A stretch of DNA of 64,000 nucleotides from Splendidivirga corallicola. Its GTDB lineage: Bacteria; Bacteroidota; Bacteroidia; Cytophagales; Cyclobacteriaceae. Below the pieces are notes generated by a model. That model saw only the letters and a program-made list of their open reading frames with translations, was not told where the DNA came from and did not search any database. Positions 38,001-46,398 of this stretch are shown piece by piece; positions within the stretch are counted from its first letter, which is position 1, and every line of letters starts with the position of its first letter. The position numbers and the translations under genes were made by a program. The stretch covers positions 1 to 64,000 of the forward strand of contig JAUJEA010000015.1 in assembly GCA_030442035.1 (NCBI GenBank), written 5' to 3'.

Positions 38001-38733
38001 CATAGACTTCTTTTTTAATCTTAAGAGATATTTGATGATATTCTAGCGATAGATCATAATTACTTTTTGAAAAATAAATGATACCAAGATTATAATAAGA
38101 TCTGGCAACGCACCTATGCGCTGCCCCCAATAATTTCACTTGTATGTTTACAGCATTTTGGCAATATTCCAAAGCTTTTGTATATTCTCCCATATCGTGA
38201 TACAACAATCCAATCTGGTTATCAACAATTGGGATATAATGATGCTCAGTACTATAATTCTCAACTAAAATCTCCTTCGCACTTTCAGCATACTTCATGG
38301 CCAATTTATATTTGCTTTTAACTCTGTAGACTTCCCCTAAATTGTAATAAGCCCAAGCCACCTCAACACTCTGTTCACCCAATTTCTCAATCCCAAATTC
38401 CAATGCCTCTTCTGCCGAAACCAATGCTTCATCATACCTACTCAAAATCCAATTGTTCTTAGAAACCCTATTCAAACACCTAACCTTCCCTTCCCAAACT
38501 TCAGCCTTTTCATACAATGGCATTGCCTTTTCAAAGTAGCCAATCGCACTATCATATTTCTCCACTTCCATCAATGAATCACCCAATACAAAATATTGGT
38601 GTGCTGCTAAAGTATCGGGCGGTGTTTGGGCTTGGGAAGATGCTATTGGGAAATAAGCAACAAGTAGTAAGCTGAAAAGGAACTTGATTATTCTGTAATT
38701 TTTTGTCTTGAGGTCTCTTACCATAGCAGGCAT
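35044..38733 (-). CDS. TPR-CHAT protein, secreted and membrane-anchored
   Basis: The protein has 1229 residues. A signal peptide (about 14-35, ending SSQAQ) is followed by roughly sixteen TPR units of about 42 residues (about 40-620), with repeated YNNIG, ALEYFQKSLAI and GDNHVSVA elements. A helical linker leads to a C-terminal CHAT caspase-like domain. The catalytic dyad is H1055 (LHLALHGEI) and C1102 (LSACDAGTG). A transmembrane helix follows (about 1205-1224) with a basic end. CHAT proteases cleave partner proteins after TPR-mediated recognition. This one should sit in the periplasm. It is transcribed away from the surface-protein block. Confidence 0.93.
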   Translation of the reverse strand: MPAMVRDLKTKNYRIIKFLFSLLLVAYFPIASSQAQTPPDTLAAHQYFVLGDSLMEVEKYDSAIGYFEKAMPLYEKAEVWEGKVRCLNRVSKNNWILSRYDEALVSAEEALEFGIEKLGEQSVEVAWAYYNLGEVYRVKSKYKLAMKYAESAKEILVENYSTEHHYIPIVDNQIGLLYHDMGEYTKALEYCQNAVNIQVKLLGAAHRCVARSYYNLGIIYFSKSNYDLSLEYHQISLKIKKEVYEETHSSIASSYNFIANIHYYVNKNYDLALEYIERTLAIQVEIFGEVNEAIANAYNSLGLIQFYGQSNAKRALDYHFKALEIQEIIYKEDNKQISYTHECLGRMYNQNGEFELSLRNHERALMINKKIFGEKHPKTAYSYFEIGGIYMDLANYDMAIKFVQEALNIQKEVLGTNHSYIANSYKRIGSIYEEKREYTKALNYYLKSLEIRKEIFGANNYSVAIIYNSIGLTYERKGDLDLALDYLQKSLDLRKRIDKGRHKGVAYAYNNIGQVYLKKGEIELALEYFQKSIAIKSEIFGDNHVSVSTTYSNIGKVFYKKGNFFLALKNFEKALAIREKIYEKKHSSLAGTYINIGNVYREQNNFDSALLQYQKGVVANLPNYSDFDYYSLPPLNNYLNANALLYSLRKKGEVFRRSYLLDREIKDLLASKNHYDLCDALISKVQKSYMTTEDKMEFGEDIEWVYEGAVETCLLLHQVTSDFRYLCQAFHFSEKSKANVLRESFTTASAKSFVNLPESLIDLEKSLKISRAFYQSRILKAKTNKKGYDTLQINEFNNRLFSLNRQYDSLVEVMEKNYPKYYQLKYQNKVLSVSEIQQKLAMDETLVEYFVGEEEVYAFVVTKDTLRVETINQPDSIEMLVKDFRKSIEEKDLKNYSQLAHKLYQQIFEPISKMVEGKNLIIVPHGVLWHINFDLLLTKLIESDDYRELPYLVRDFSISYANSANLLFDEFTNKKTDQLNQCLAFSYTDTASVDMGDYLSFNTLRQSTGDLPGSREEIRAIADLVDGTYYYGRDANERNFKANADNYSILHLALHGEINDENPEHSRLYFTQNKDSLEDNHLYVHELYALDLPAELAVLSACDAGTGKLEQGEGIMSLGRAFQYAGAKSLLLSSWEVSDAVAPELMKNFYTNLKQGMTKGEALRQAKLNYLQTADVLSANPFYWGNFFILGNNDPIELDSQSKWEYWVMGILGVVVLLSLLVLIKKRFV

Positions 38734-38821
38734 GTTTAAACAAAGACATTCTGTGTATCTGAAAAATAAAAAGCGATCTAACTTAAGATATTTTGATGGA
38801 TTAGGAAAGGTTTGGGGGTGG
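38734..38821. other. spacer upstream of the CHAT gene
   Basis: Short AT-rich spacer between the CHAT start and repeat copy B. It should contain the CHAT promoter, but no consensus element is clear. Confidence 0.3.
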
Positions 38822-39025
38822 TTTTATCACCTCACCTAAATCCTCTCCTCTAGGAGAGGACTTTTTGGTTTCCCATTGATCTAACAAAAACCCTATCCGT
38901 CTTGAATTTCTGGAATGGTAATGGAAGAAATATCAGGAATCTCCTTGTACTGTGTGGTGATGGTGGAAAATAGTGCTTCGATTTGGAGATTCCTGATCTC
39001 CGCTACGCTGCGTCAGGGATGACGT
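38822..39025 (+). repeat. dispersed hairpin repeat, copy B
   Basis: This is a near-identical copy of 34739-34962, in the same orientation, with small indels. It shows CCTCTCCTCTAGGAGAGG, GGAGATTCCTGATCTCC and GCTGCGTCAGGGATGACGTG. The two copies flank the CHAT gene as direct repeats. Confidence 0.85.
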
Positions 39026-39133
39026 GGATGGACCACAACTCAAAACTAAAAACTAAAAACTCCCCAAAGGTAACCTTTCAACGACCAGTGCAACTAATCT
39101 CCAAAATGCTAAAAAGACTAAAACCCTTTTGTC

Positions 39134-39604
39134 ATGAGAACCATTGTTATACTGTTTGTTTTTAGTTTAATTTTTTTATTTGAGCATCCCAAAGTCCAAG
39201 CTCAAACGGTAACCCTTAGCAATACGAGTATTGAGATTGATCTTCCTGAGGGATTTGAGGTGGCTACGCAGTTTTCGGGTTTGATACATAAAGGCACTGC
39301 TACTACTGTCATGGGATTGGAGAAGGAGAATACTTCCTACCTGGTCGTGTCTTCTGCCATGGACGAGCAGTACTTCGCTGACCAGGATCTGACGCTACTC
39401 AACAAGGAGAACATCTCTTTCAATGGTCATGAGGGTATTCTTTTCACCTGCGCCTTCACCGTGGATAGTGTAGCCTTTGAAAGAATGATCTTTCTGACCG
39501 GCGATCATAACAATGCCAAGGTGGTCATTGCCAATTATCCGGAGATCGCCAAGATACAATTGGCCTCACTGGTGAAGGATTGCATCACTAAAATCAAATT
39601 TTAA
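39134..39604 (+). CDS. secreted protein of unknown function
   Basis: The protein has 156 residues with a signal peptide (about 1-23, ending KVQAQ) and then a compact alpha/beta domain opening with SIEIDLPEGFEVATQFSG. The pattern resembles small exported domains of the PsbP/DcrB kind, but this is not secure. It ends 11 bases before the first SprB-repeat gene and is probably co-transcribed with it. It may be an accessory factor of the surface-protein block. Confidence 0.6.
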   Translation: MRTIVILFVFSLIFLFEHPKVQAQTVTLSNTSIEIDLPEGFEVATQFSGLIHKGTATTVMGLEKENTSYLVVSSAMDEQYFADQDLTLLNKENISFNGHEGILFTCAFTVDSVAFERMIFLTGDHNNAKVVIANYPEIAKIQLASLVKDCITKIKF

Positions 39605-39615
39605 TTCCAATCGCT

Positions 39616-42600
39616 ATGAAAGTGCTATATCTCTACATATCAATATTAAATAAATTCTCTTTATACGCTGCGCTAATTTTTTTCTGTATGGTCAAATTGG
39701 CCATTTTAAATGAAGCAGTAGCGCAGGATACGACCATTGTTCAGGAGAACATTCTTTTCTCCGTGAAGGACCAACCGATGTGGGGTAAAAATTCTGAATT
39801 TAGTATCAATGAGCATTTCACCATTCTCCCAACCCAGGAAGTAGATGTTTCCCTACCCTTCCCTCCTCCTAAATTCGATCTACTGGGCGGAACGTTCGGA
39901 TTCGATCTGGAAGCTTCCTTATTCATGAAATTCGGTCTGGGATTTTATTTTAAAGATTTTGAAGGGGGAAGTATCGATATCGATTATCCTATCAATGTTA
40001 TTTTTGATGTTCCCGAATTCAATGCCGGAGACATTGCAGTGATCCATACCAGTTTTGAGGTACGGGACGAGGCACAGATCAAAACTACTTATCCTAACAC
40101 CGGCCGTATTGGCATGACAACTGATTTTGCGCTGAAATCAAGGTTGGCTGCGGGCATTTGTTTTTATACCTGCTTGAGTCCATTGAGCTTGATCGAGGCA
40201 TTGCCTTCTCCGGATGGTTTAACAACCATTCCTTCACCCATAAAAAACGGTGCTTTGGTCATCGATACAACAGATCCTGAAAGCCTGTTCTCTTTGCCTT
40301 TTGATACCCTTTTTCAATTGAGTGCCAATGAAGGACAAACTTTCTTCCCTGGTATGACCAGGATACCGATTTTCGAAGGAGGTGACAAAGGCCTACCCCC
40401 ATTCCTGTGCGACTGTGATCCGCAGGACAATCTTCCAGGCATTCCCAAAATAGAACGGACCTACCAGGACCTGTTGCCTTTTACAATTGGGTTGGATAGT
40501 CCCCCACCGTCTTGCGAAGAAGAGAAAGAGAAAAAGGCAGAACAGGATTCTTTAAGAAAACTTGATGAAAATGAAGAACAACTAGACAAGGAGGAGGAGG
40601 AAGCCGACAAAAAAGCGGCTGAGGAAGATGATGCAAAATATGATGATGCCTCTGACGAGGAAAAGAAAGCCATTGATAAAAGACGGGAGGAACGTGCCGA
40701 AAGAAAAAAAGGCAGACAACAAAGGGCCAGAAACAGAACGCTACGAAAACTAAGGATCCTGGATGCTTTTGAAGGTTCCTTTGATTTACCTAGTGTCTCA
40801 ACAGTCCGGCCACCCGGCAATATAGCTCCGGGTATTAAAGAGTTAAGAGCTGTAGGTAACCATGAATATGTGAGTGCTACATTCAAAATACTTACTGCCA
40901 TGCAGGACCTTCCCTATATTGGTTTGCTCAATGGCACTTTTCAACCTCCTCCTCCAATCGATTGCCTCGGTTCTTTTGAATATTCCCTGGCAGACATTGA
41001 AGCAAACTTCACCTTAACCAACACACAGGAGTTCAGCTTTTTCCCCAACATCATGGTGAAACTGGATCTGCCGGTTGCTTTGAATTACTCCATCAAACAT
41101 ACGGATGGACGTGTCACAGCTGCCCTTGGCAATCAGATCCTATACGAAGCAGGAAGTGAACTTAATATAAAATTTCCCTGTGATCAGGCCTTTATGGATC
41201 TGAAACCAACTTATTCCATTCAAAAAGGAAAAGCCAATTTCAGAAATCACACTTTCGATACCTATAGCATGGGATTAGCTTTCAAGGCATTGTCATTTCG
41301 TCTGAAATTGAATAGTGTTGTACTGATCCCCAAAATATGTATACCTAAAATATGTATACCTTTTGTAGGTTGCACACCTAGAATTTGTACTCCGGAGGTG
41401 AAATCACCAAGTTTTGATTTGCCTTTTGGTCCTGTGCTGGACGCACCGGTTCCTATCGCTTCTCCTTCTGTTGATTGGTTTAACAGGGAATGGGAAATTG
41501 ACGGCTTTAAGGAAATAGAAGGTGATACTTTTAGAATAGCTCCCGCCAAATTCAGACTGGATCTGATAGCACAAAATGTTGTGTGCAACGGTGGTACTAC
41601 CGGTGCTATTCAATTGCAAAAACAGGCGGGTACCGAGCCAGTAAATTATGAATGGTCTAATGGAGAAACTACAGCGGATCTTGAAAACCTGCCAGCCGGA
41701 GAATACTTTGTTGTAGCAACCGATAAAAATAATTGTGTAGCTTATGCCTCCATAGCAGTGGAAGAGCCAGAATTGCTCTCGCTGACGCATGCTTCCAATG
41801 ACATTTCCTGTTTTGGTGAAAACAATGGAAATATCAGCCTCGAAGTCAAAGGAGGAACGGCTCCTTATACCTATCAATGGTCTAATGGCGCCACTTCCAA
41901 TGAACTAAATGATTTAACATCCGGTAATTATGATGTGGTGGTTACTGACGCTTCCGGTTGCAGTATCACTCAGGAAATAAACATTGAGGAACCGAATGTC
42001 CTGGAAGCCTCCGTATTCAAATTGACTAATCCCTCGTGTTCCGATCTTACTGACGGAAGTATTGAAATTGCTGTTAGTGGTGGTGTAGCTCCTTATACTT
42101 ATCAATGGTCACATCAGTCTTCCGAGAAAGACCCGACTGGACTAAGCGCAGGAAATTATACCCTTACCGTTACCGATCAATCCGGATGCATAACAAACCT
42201 AACTACCACGTTGATTGATCCTGATCCTTTAACTGCAGCTTTAGAAGTAGTTAGTCACAATATGTGTTTTGGTGAAGCACAGGGAGCACTGGATCTAACG
42301 GTCGATGGTGGTACAGGTCCATATCAATATCAATGGTTCAAAGATACAGAGGAGTTGAGTCTGGATGGTGAGGACCCTGATCAGCTTTTCGCTGGCCAAT
42401 ATACGGTCGTGATAACAGATGCCGGCGGTTGCCAGGTGACTACCTCAGCGGATATCACCCAGTCGGGTGAAAGGTTGATCTCCAGGATTGAAGGAAGTGA
42501 TATTAGCTGTATAGGTGGTTCTGATGGCGGTATTGAATTAACTGTTTCCGGTGGTGTAGCCCCTTATACTTTCTCCTGGTCGAACGGAGGTTCAGGAGAG

Positions 42601-43188
42601 GATCTGAATAATGTTCCGGCGGGGGTTTACAATGTGCAAATAACGGATGCGGCAGGATGCACAGCAGAGAACAACATTGTATTATTTGAACCGAGAGAAA
42701 TCCAGATCAATCATGCCGTTAAAAACGTACGATGCGAAGGTGATGAAGATGGTAGTATAGAATTATTCCTCTCAGGAGGTACACCTCCCTATACCTTCGA
42801 TTGGTTTCATGGTGTATCCGAACAAAATATCCAGGATTTGGCTCCTGCCACTTATGAGGTAGTGGTTACTGACAAGCAGGGATGTACCCAAATGGCCACC
42901 ATTGAAGTGGGGCTGGATGAAGGTGAATGTATTTCGATCCCTACTGTGTTCACTCCCAATGGAGACGGGCATAATGATCATTGGCAATTAAGGAACATGG
43001 ACTTAAGTAAAGTCAAATTAAAAGTCTTCAATAAATGGGGGCAGGAGGTGTTTTCCAGCAATGGATATACCAAACCATGGGATGGCACCTTCAATGGAAA
43101 ATCTCTTCCCTCTGCCACCTATTACTACATCCTTGATCCGGGAGATGGTTCAGGGCAAATGAATGGTTCTATTACGATTATCAGGTAA
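39616..43188 (+). CDS. T9SS type B surface protein with SprB-like repeats
   Basis: The protein has 1190 residues with a signal peptide (ending near EAVAQ, residue 37) and a long beta-rich N-terminal region. A strongly charged stretch at about 300-380 (runs of Glu, Lys and Arg) predicts a coiled coil. A proline/cysteine repeat (PKICIPKICIP, about 570-592) follows. Six SprB-like repeats run from about 650 to 1100, each with a GG.APYTYQWSNG core and a GC..T motif. The C-terminal CHU_C/type B sorting domain begins IPTVFTPNGDGHND and contains VFNKWGQEVFSS. It should be exported by T9SS and held at the surface, with a likely role in adhesion or gliding. Confidence 0.88.
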   Translation: MKVLYLYISILNKFSLYAALIFFCMVKLAILNEAVAQDTTIVQENILFSVKDQPMWGKNSEFSINEHFTILPTQEVDVSLPFPPPKFDLLGGTFGFDLEASLFMKFGLGFYFKDFEGGSIDIDYPINVIFDVPEFNAGDIAVIHTSFEVRDEAQIKTTYPNTGRIGMTTDFALKSRLAAGICFYTCLSPLSLIEALPSPDGLTTIPSPIKNGALVIDTTDPESLFSLPFDTLFQLSANEGQTFFPGMTRIPIFEGGDKGLPPFLCDCDPQDNLPGIPKIERTYQDLLPFTIGLDSPPPSCEEEKEKKAEQDSLRKLDENEEQLDKEEEEADKKAAEEDDAKYDDASDEEKKAIDKRREERAERKKGRQQRARNRTLRKLRILDAFEGSFDLPSVSTVRPPGNIAPGIKELRAVGNHEYVSATFKILTAMQDLPYIGLLNGTFQPPPPIDCLGSFEYSLADIEANFTLTNTQEFSFFPNIMVKLDLPVALNYSIKHTDGRVTAALGNQILYEAGSELNIKFPCDQAFMDLKPTYSIQKGKANFRNHTFDTYSMGLAFKALSFRLKLNSVVLIPKICIPKICIPFVGCTPRICTPEVKSPSFDLPFGPVLDAPVPIASPSVDWFNREWEIDGFKEIEGDTFRIAPAKFRLDLIAQNVVCNGGTTGAIQLQKQAGTEPVNYEWSNGETTADLENLPAGEYFVVATDKNNCVAYASIAVEEPELLSLTHASNDISCFGENNGNISLEVKGGTAPYTYQWSNGATSNELNDLTSGNYDVVVTDASGCSITQEINIEEPNVLEASVFKLTNPSCSDLTDGSIEIAVSGGVAPYTYQWSHQSSEKDPTGLSAGNYTLTVTDQSGCITNLTTTLIDPDPLTAALEVVSHNMCFGEAQGALDLTVDGGTGPYQYQWFKDTEELSLDGEDPDQLFAGQYTVVITDAGGCQVTTSADITQSGERLISRIEGSDISCIGGSDGGIELTVSGGVAPYTFSWSNGGSGEDLNNVPAGVYNVQITDAAGCTAENNIVLFEPREIQINHAVKNVRCEGDEDGSIELFLSGGTPPYTFDWFHGVSEQNIQDLAPATYEVVVTDKQGCTQMATIEVGLDEGECISIPTVFTPNGDGHNDHWQLRNMDLSKVKLKVFNKWGQEVFSSNGYTKPWDGTFNGKSLPSATYYYILDPGDGSGQMNGSITIIR

Positions 43189-43204
43189 ACAGGCTTGAAT
43201 TGAA

Positions 43205-43242
43205 TTATGAATTTCGAATGACGAATTACGAATTACGAATGA
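43205..43242 (+). repeat. ATTACGAAT-type short repeat
   Basis: Just past the SprB-repeat gene, GAATTATGAATTTCGAATG is followed by CGAATTACGAATTACGAATG. The units resemble the arms of the palindromes at 16553 and 21374, though here they are direct rather than inverted. A second cluster of ACCTGAAACC units follows at about 43267-43297. Confidence 0.5.
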
Positions 43243-43356
43243 ATGCGCTCAGAATTTCAATAAACACTGAAACCTGAAACCCGAGACCTGAAACCTAATT
43301 GCCATTCAATACTTCCTCAACTAAAAAAATGATGCCTATAATATAACAAGCAAAAG

Positions 43357-45084
43357 ATGAAACACACCATATTCATATTTATCGTAAGTCTATATTCTGT
43401 GTTGATCCCACCAAAGGAGGATAAAAAGAAAACGCAGGTCAATCAAAAGGCTGAGCTAAGTTTTACCATCGAAAAAACAGACATCAAATGTCCGGGTGAC
43501 GCTACTGGTTCGGCTGAGGTGATCATTACCGGAGGAACACCTCCTTTTATTTACCATTGGTCAACCGATGAAACCACGGCCAAAATTGAAAATCTTTTTG
43601 CAGGAACCTACTTTGTGGAAGTGGAAGACAGCGATGGGAATTTTTTAACCAGACCCGTACAAATCAATGAACCGCAGGAGATCACAATAGATTTCCAGGT
43701 CAAAAATCTGTTCTGCTTTGGAGAATCCAATGGCAGTATCGATATGACAGTCACCGGAGGTACTCAACCTTACAGCTTTGAATGGTCCAATGGTGAAACT
43801 ACTGAGGATCTTGAGAATATCCAGGCCAATGAATATTTCATTACCATCACTGATGCGAATAATTGTACAGTAGAAAGTTCCGTGATCGTCTCCCAACCCT
43901 CTGAGCTCAAAATAGCTTACAGCCTTAAAGAGGTTTCCTGCAATGGGGGATCGGACGGAGAAATCGATGTTTCCGTTTTTGGTGGTGTTGCTCCTTATAT
44001 TTACAGCTGGTCGAATGGACAAACCACACAGGATCTTTTTGACCTTTCCTCCGGAGAGCTCACTTTGAGCATCACAGATGCCAATAACTGTACGCTGGAA
44101 GAGGTTATTAATGTTCCTGAACCTGATGCGCTTGGAGCTGACTTCCAAATCACGAATGTTACCTGTAATGGTGAAGATGGAAAAATTGACCTGACCGTCT
44201 TAGGCGGTGTTCCACCCTTTTCGTTCAAATGGTCCAATTCCGTAGCCATTCTTAATGATGTCACCGAAGATTTGGGCGGTCTTGAAACAGATACTTATAC
44301 GGTAGAAATAACAGATGGCAACGGATGTACATTCATTAGTGAAGCATTTGTGGATCTGGCACCCTTGATAAATGTAGTACCGGAAGTCTCACATATTTCA
44401 TGCATTGGGGCAAACGATGGGGCTATAACACTTCAGGTCTCCGGCGGCACTGCTCCTTATGCTTATCTGTGGTCCACCGGATCTAGAGAACAAGGCATCA
44501 GTGATCTCAAGCCAGGTGATTACGGGATCATTGTTGCAGATGCCGCAGGATGTACCTCAGAAGTAGACCTGGAGATCATTGAACCAAAGGCATTTATTTA
44601 TGAAGTCAACGTTACACCTGCTTCTTGTGATGATATCATGGATGGTGCTATTGATCTGTTTGTGGGAGGCGGTACACCTCCATTCACCTACAGCTGGTCC
44701 GATGGCTCCACAGGTACTGAGTTGGCAAACCTACCTTCAGGAACTTATGAGCTGACAGTATCTGATGTCAATGGTTGTACCGAGGAAAAATCGGTGAACG
44801 TTCCATTGACATCCACGATATGCCTGGAAGTTCCCAAAGCTTTCTCTCCCAATGGAGACCTGATCAACGATACCTGGATTATCAATCAGACGGCTGCCTT
44901 TCCCAACCTGACCGTGCAGGTGTTCAATCGATGGGGAGAACAGTTGTTTTCTTCCCATGGATACGCAAGGCCATGGGACGGAAGCCACAAGGGTAAAATT
45001 GTGCCCTCAGGTACTTACTACTATTTAATAGATCTCGGCACTGCAGGCAAGTCTGTAGCCGGAAGCATAACCATTGTAAAATGA
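43357..45084 (+). CDS. T9SS type B surface protein with SprB-like repeats (shorter paralogue)
   Basis: The protein has 575 residues with a short N-terminal signal-like segment (MKHTIFIFIVSLYSVLIPP). It is almost entirely six SprB-like repeats (about 30-480; for example GGTQPYSFEWSNGETTEDL) followed by a type B sorting domain (VPKAFSPNGDLINDTW, VFNRWGEQLFSS, about 490-575). It matches the repeat half of the preceding protein and lacks its N-terminal region. The stop overlaps an ATG (45081) of a short leader frame before the PorP/SprF gene. Confidence 0.88.
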   Translation: MKHTIFIFIVSLYSVLIPPKEDKKKTQVNQKAELSFTIEKTDIKCPGDATGSAEVIITGGTPPFIYHWSTDETTAKIENLFAGTYFVEVEDSDGNFLTRPVQINEPQEITIDFQVKNLFCFGESNGSIDMTVTGGTQPYSFEWSNGETTEDLENIQANEYFITITDANNCTVESSVIVSQPSELKIAYSLKEVSCNGGSDGEIDVSVFGGVAPYIYSWSNGQTTQDLFDLSSGELTLSITDANNCTLEEVINVPEPDALGADFQITNVTCNGEDGKIDLTVLGGVPPFSFKWSNSVAILNDVTEDLGGLETDTYTVEITDGNGCTFISEAFVDLAPLINVVPEVSHISCIGANDGAITLQVSGGTAPYAYLWSTGSREQGISDLKPGDYGIIVADAAGCTSEVDLEIIEPKAFIYEVNVTPASCDDIMDGAIDLFVGGGTPPFTYSWSDGSTGTELANLPSGTYELTVSDVNGCTEEKSVNVPLTSTICLEVPKAFSPNGDLINDTWIINQTAAFPNLTVQVFNRWGEQLFSSHGYARPWDGSHKGKIVPSGTYYYLIDLGTAGKSVAGSITIVK

Positions 45085-45130
45085 TGATGAAGAAAATAAT
45101 TACATGGATTGAGATAGCTATAGTTTGTCA

Positions 45131-45246
45131 GGTATGGGCGTGCCCACTCCGCCGGCTGGCGGAGGGTCGGGCCATCTGCAAGTACTCCTCTCCCGATAAA
45201 TCGGGATGCGGGGTACTAAGGCGGCTGTCCCTCACGCAAATCAACC
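45131..45246 (+). repeat. GC-rich foldable repeat-like element
   Basis: This block is much richer in G and C than its surroundings. GGGCGTG at 5' and TCACGCAAA at 3' can pair as an outer stem. Inside are CCGCCGGCTGGCGG and TCCCGATAAATCGGGA, both hairpins. Elements with a GGGCGTG start, a GTCGGGC centre and a CACGCAAA end recur in many Bacteroidota genomes as I recall; the sequence itself shows only this copy. It interrupts the stretch between two operonic genes. Confidence 0.55.
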
Positions 45247-45371
45247 CCACGGTCTCAGACACTTTGGCTCACAAACTTCGCAATTACATATTGATTACGT
45301 TCGAATCCCATTTCCTCTGGCGAAAAGCAAAAGGGTGGGACATCAACACTTCAACACTTAAAAACAAAATC

Positions 45372-46325
45372 ATGAAAAAATCATTGATCATACTCGCTCT
45401 ACTATTTATTGGCACAGGACTGAAAGCACAACAGGTAGCGCAGCAAAGCCAATATATGTTGAACAAGATCTCGCTAAACCCGGCCTTTGCCGGCGTAGAG
45501 GAAGGTATTCCAATAACTTTTGGTTTTCGAAGGCAATGGGTGGGTATTGATGATGCACCTGTTACACAAACATTATCTGTCAATGCTTATACCGGTAAAT
45601 TCATGGGTATTGGATTATCCCTTTTCAACGACGTAACTGGACCCACGAGACGCACAGGCATGAATATCTCTTTCGCACGCCATTTTGAAGTTTCAGATGA
45701 AAAAAATTCGTGGCTCTCTTTTGGTTTGGCAGGTACGGTATACCAATATCTTTTTGACCAATCCAAGCTAAGCATTGATGATCCGAATGATCCAGCCATC
45801 ACTGGCGCTTTTTATAATGAATTCACACCTGATGCTATGTTTGGGGTTTACTACTATTCTGATCTGTATTACGTCGGGTTTTCTGTTTCCAATCTACTCG
45901 AAACAAAAGCAGATCTTTTTAACCTCGATGGTAGTCGTTCAAATCAGGTAGCCCGAACTTTATATGTGATGGCCGCCTATACCGCTGAAATGGATGAAAA
46001 TTTCAGCATTGAACCTTCCTTTTTATTCAAAAAAACCAAAGGAGCCCCTTATCAGCTGGATATCAATGCCAGGATAATATTTCAAAAGAAATTCTGGGGT
46101 GGAGTCTCTTACAGGCTAAATGACGCTATTGTTGGTTTGATGGGCCTTGATCTGGGTATCATCGAGCTGGGTTATTCCTATGATTATAGCCTCAGTGATA
46201 TCAGTAAATTCAGCAGTGGCTCTCATGAACTTATCCTTACTGTCAGGCTCCCGAGTCCTTTGCTTAAAGATGATGATTACCGAGGTGGCAGAAGAAAACC
46301 AATTCGATACAAAAGAAGGAGATAA
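45372..46325 (+). CDS. PorP/SprF family type IX secretion outer-membrane protein
   Basis: From the ATG at 45372 the protein has 317 residues with a good signal peptide (MKKSLIILALLFIGTGLKAQ). The family start QQSQYMLNKISLNPAFAG follows, then alternating strands of a 14-stranded barrel (ITFGFRRQWVGIDDAP, GIGLSLFNDVTGPTR). PorP/SprF proteins work with type B-sorted cargo, which fits the two preceding genes. The frame stays open back to 45081, but those 97 codons cover the GC-rich element and are not believed to be translated as part of the protein. Confidence 0.92.
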   Translation: MKKSLIILALLFIGTGLKAQQVAQQSQYMLNKISLNPAFAGVEEGIPITFGFRRQWVGIDDAPVTQTLSVNAYTGKFMGIGLSLFNDVTGPTRRTGMNISFARHFEVSDEKNSWLSFGLAGTVYQYLFDQSKLSIDDPNDPAITGAFYNEFTPDAMFGVYYYSDLYYVGFSVSNLLETKADLFNLDGSRSNQVARTLYVMAAYTAEMDENFSIEPSFLFKKTKGAPYQLDINARIIFQKKFWGGVSYRLNDAIVGLMGLDLGIIELGYSYDYSLSDISKFSSGSHELILTVRLPSPLLKDDDYRGGRRKPIRYKRRR

Positions 46326-46398
46326 AAATTTTTCTCAACGAAGATTTTAATGAGGCGCTAATACCGGAATATTTTGATTGACCCTAAAGTGAAAAATA

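Noticed and set aside
35044-38733. CRISPR-linked CHAT protease (Craspase)
   Set aside because: There is no CRISPR array or effector, and the protein has a signal peptide and membrane anchor.
41570-45000. CRISPR-like regular repeats
   Set aside because: The regularity comes from SprB-like protein repeats with diverged DNA, not from identical repeats with unique spacers.
45081-45371. In-frame 97-codon N-terminal extension of the PorP/SprF gene
   Set aside because: It reads through the GC-rich element, and a complete signal peptide starts at 45372, so the extension is very unlikely to be part of the protein.
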